Shown: piece by piece, positions 62,509-64,000 of the stretch
Numbering within the stretch: position 1 is the first letter of the stretch
Layout: each line of letters starts with the position of its first letter
NCBI RefSeq assembly: GCF_007997215.1
Contig: NZ_VORW01000014.1
Span: 45,707 to 109,706, forward strand
DNA length: 64,000 nt
Direction: 5' to 3'
DNA from: Algoriphagus aquimarinus
GTDB taxonomy: Bacteria; Bacteroidota; Bacteroidia; Cytophagales; Cyclobacteriaceae
Program-made: the position numbers and the translations under genes
Notes under the pieces: model-generated
Told to the model about the DNA's origin: nothing
Seen by the model: the letters and a program-made list of their open reading frames with translations, nothing else
The model's database searches: none

Positions 62509-63291
62509 ATGGAAACAATAGAAGAGACCTTCATTAATACTATCCAAGAAGCGAACAATGCTTCAAACTGGTACAAAGTTAATATCAAGGCCAAGCGTAA
62601 ATACTCAAGAGGTATCCGCCTAACTTCCATTATTCTTTTTGGGTTGGGTGGAATCATCCCGTTGATCAATGCCCTAATCTTAGAAAACAAAGGAGAAACT
62701 ACAATATTAAACTTAGGATATATAGCAATTGCCTTTGCAGGAACATTATTGCTACTTGATAAATTCTTTGGATTTTCATCTGGTTGGATAAGGTACATCA
62801 CAACAGAAATGGAAATCACCAAAAAAATAAAGGAGTTTGAGCTAAGATGGAAAATTGAAACTTATGGTAAAAATTTGGCTGTAATCCCTGAGGAGGAGGC
62901 TAAAGAACTATTGAGCATGTTGGCAGATTTTATTATAATGATAAAAGAGATTGTCAAGGAAGAAACAAGCGCTTGGGCGCTAGAATTTCAAACCAATATG
63001 GCCGAACTTCAAAAATCTATAAATAACAAAATCGAAACAACCATTCCTGGTAGCATCAAAGTAACTCTTTCCAATATTTCTGATTACAAAAACCTGAAAA
63101 TAAAACTAAACAACATGGGAAGTTTAGATGTCAAAAGAAAAATTTACTTCTTTCAAGGTGTGCCACCAGGATACCATGTGATTAGCCTAATCGGAGAGAA
63201 TATAGCAACAAATCAACTTTTCGAGTCAGCCGAAGTTGTTTTGGCAGAAGCAGGGAAACTAACAGAGTTCACGATGAATCTTGAGGACTAG
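62509..63291 (+). CDS. SLATT-like two-TM effector protein
   Basis: 260 residues. Two membrane helices at about 36-58 and 67-86 are followed by DKFFGFSSGWIRYITT (84-99) and a charged helix, the pattern of SLATT domains (SMODS- and SLOG-associated two-TM effectors, Burroughs et al. 2015). These are predicted pore-forming effectors of nucleotide-signalled antiphage systems. The C-terminal ~80 residues (from about IPGSIKVTLSN) look like a beta-sandwich of the carboxypeptidase-regulatory type, an unusual fusion. No nucleotidyltransferase or SLOG gene is adjacent. AT-rich; it lies between the epimerase-like gene and its remnant. Confidence 0.78.
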   Translation: METIEETFINTIQEANNASNWYKVNIKAKRKYSRGIRLTSIILFGLGGIIPLINALILENKGETTILNLGYIAIAFAGTLLLLDKFFGFSSGWIRYITTEMEITKKIKEFELRWKIETYGKNLAVIPEEEAKELLSMLADFIIMIKEIVKEETSAWALEFQTNMAELQKSINNKIETTIPGSIKVTLSNISDYKNLKIKLNNMGSLDVKRKIYFFQGVPPGYHVISLIGENIATNQLFESAEVVLAEAGKLTEFTMNLED

Positions 63292-63371
63292 ATTTTTATA
63301 TTGATAGTATTAGTTATGTGGTCAAACATAGTTGGTGTTTTGGAACACATTACCGTTTTTAAAACTAGCCC

Positions 63372-64000
63372 CTACATCCCGTACTTCTCTCCCATCCCTT
63401 TAATCAACTCATAGCCTTTTTCAGCCATTTCCCAAGGCTCAGAGAAATTCCTCCACACACCGATGGAATTCGCAAAAGCAGGATCGTTTCTGGTGAATCC
63501 TTCGATGGTCAGCCACCCTTTATATTTCACATCAGCCAGCGCTTTAAACGTCTCGTCAAAGTTCACATGACCTGAACCTGGCGTGCCGCGATCATTCTCC
63601 GAAATATGGAAATGCCCTAACTGAGGTGCGATAAACTTGATGGCATCCCCCAGTTTTTTCTCCTCAATATTCGCATGATGTGTATCAAACATCGCTTGTA
63701 CATTCGGGTGATCTACCTTTTTGAGCAAATAGGAAAGCTGCTCCATGGTATTGCAGAGATAGCATTCGAATCTATTCAATGCCTCAGGGGTCAACAATAC
63801 ACCAGCTTGCTGGGCATAATCACCCATAGCATTTAGGTATTCAGCTGACCAATTGTATTCCTCTTCTATAGGTTCTCGTGATGCAAAAACAGTGAATCCA
63901 GAATGGTATGGCCCACAAAGCACCTGAGCATTTAAATCATACGCTCGATCGATTACCCATTTGAGTTGTTCGCTAGCCGCAGCTCGTATTTTAGCATCCT
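63372..64000 (-). CDS. Sugar 3-epimerase/isomerase-like TIM-barrel protein (5' end outside window)
   Basis: The frame is open to the right edge (63998), so the start is outside; the GTG at 63923 is internal. Visible sequence: LKWVIDRAYDLNAQVLCGPYHSGF, MFDTHHANIEEK, LGHFHISENDRGTPGSGHVNF and WLTIEGFTR: the D-tagatose 3-epimerase/hydroxypyruvate isomerase family, with the metal-binding Asp, His and Glu in place. It probably interconverts ketoses or 3-keto-type sugars, which fits the GMC dehydrogenase encoded at 24530 only loosely. Its 3' end has a second copy at 62045-62179. Confidence 0.9.
   Translation of the reverse strand, partial: DAKIRAAASEQLKWVIDRAYDLNAQVLCGPYHSGFTVFASREPIEEEYNWSAEYLNAMGDYAQQAGVLLTPEALNRFECYLCNTMEQLSYLLKKVDHPNVQAMFDTHHANIEEKKLGDAIKFIAPQLGHFHISENDRGTPGSGHVNFDETFKALADVKYKGWLTIEGFTRNDPAFANSIGVWRNFSEPWEMAEKGYELIKGMGEKYGM

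Noticed and set aside
1..64000. CRISPR array, prophage or insertion sequence
   Set aside because: No evenly spaced repeats with unique spacers, no phage structural genes and no transposase were seen.

Overview
The window is bacterial chromosome from a Bacteroidota member, most likely Cyclobacteriaceae (Algoriphagus-like; inference). Support: a SusC/SusD pair, several outer-membrane barrel and lipoprotein genes, few recognisable Shine-Dalgarno sequences, promoters of the Bacteroidota TTTG-N19/20-TAnnTTTG type in front of the tRNA genes (TTTG-N19-TACCTTTG at 40948-40978, TTTG-N20-CATATTTG at 16947-16978), and a eukaryote-like class Ia ribonucleotide reductase. Most of the window is ordinary core genome, with small accessory insertions.

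Layout. 1-16.9 kb: the 3' part of sppA, a flavin reductase, a secreted EEP-family hydrolase, a GIY-YIG protein, pgk, and a long minus-strand run (Sua5/TsaC, TPR lipoprotein, thioesterase, Nudix, unknown, RecQ, enoyl-CoA hydratase, ComEC) with many overlapping or abutting genes; then a barrel protein, GNAT-PhoH, and a SAM hydrolase-monooxygenase pair. 16.9-24.4 kb: tRNA-Leu(CAA), a DUF4143-type ATPase behind a triple repeat, YefM-YoeB with a recognisable operator, an ABC exporter divergent from a TesA-like esterase, and a PIN toxin whose 55-residue antitoxin gene is very short. 24.5-31.7 kb: a GMC oxidoreductase with its subunit-3 partner, then four translationally coupled paralogous lipoproteins. 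32-41.3 kb: SusC-SusD, an M1 peptidase, a TonB-dependent receptor, and two tRNA-Val(TAC) genes with a broken third copy between them. 41.3-47.3 kb: three glycosyltransferases, an ALDH7-type dehydrogenase and a DUF4421-like barrel. 47.5-61.5 kb: housekeeping genes (aminotransferase, YSC84-like, YraN, LipB, an exonuclease, RNase R, a prenyl synthase, a rhomboid, L27/L21, NrdB/NrdA). 61.6-64 kb: DUF1569, a SLATT-like two-TM effector, and a sugar 3-epimerase-like gene running off the window.

The most interesting signal is an architecture seen twice. At 41.5-42.6 kb a minus-strand ALDH gene is followed by a glycosyltransferase gene and then by a second, free-standing copy of the last 40 ALDH codons. 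At 62.0-63.5 kb a minus-strand epimerase-like gene is followed by the SLATT-like gene and then by a second copy of its last ~40 codons. In both cases the free copy is in frame, keeps a stop codon, and differs from the intact gene mostly at synonymous positions, as expected for an allele or paralogue that diverged under selection rather than for a fresh local duplication. This suggests that cargo genes enter at gene 3' ends together with a replacement 3' end, and that no integrase is left behind.

A second theme is short TCCCG...CGGGA palindromes in intergenic DNA. One copy splits a tRNA-Val fragment, another splits a dispersed CTCTGCG-type repeat, a third abuts a bipartite repeat, and a fourth lies between the tRNA-Leu promoter and the tRNA. 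These interruptions look like insertions of a miniature element.
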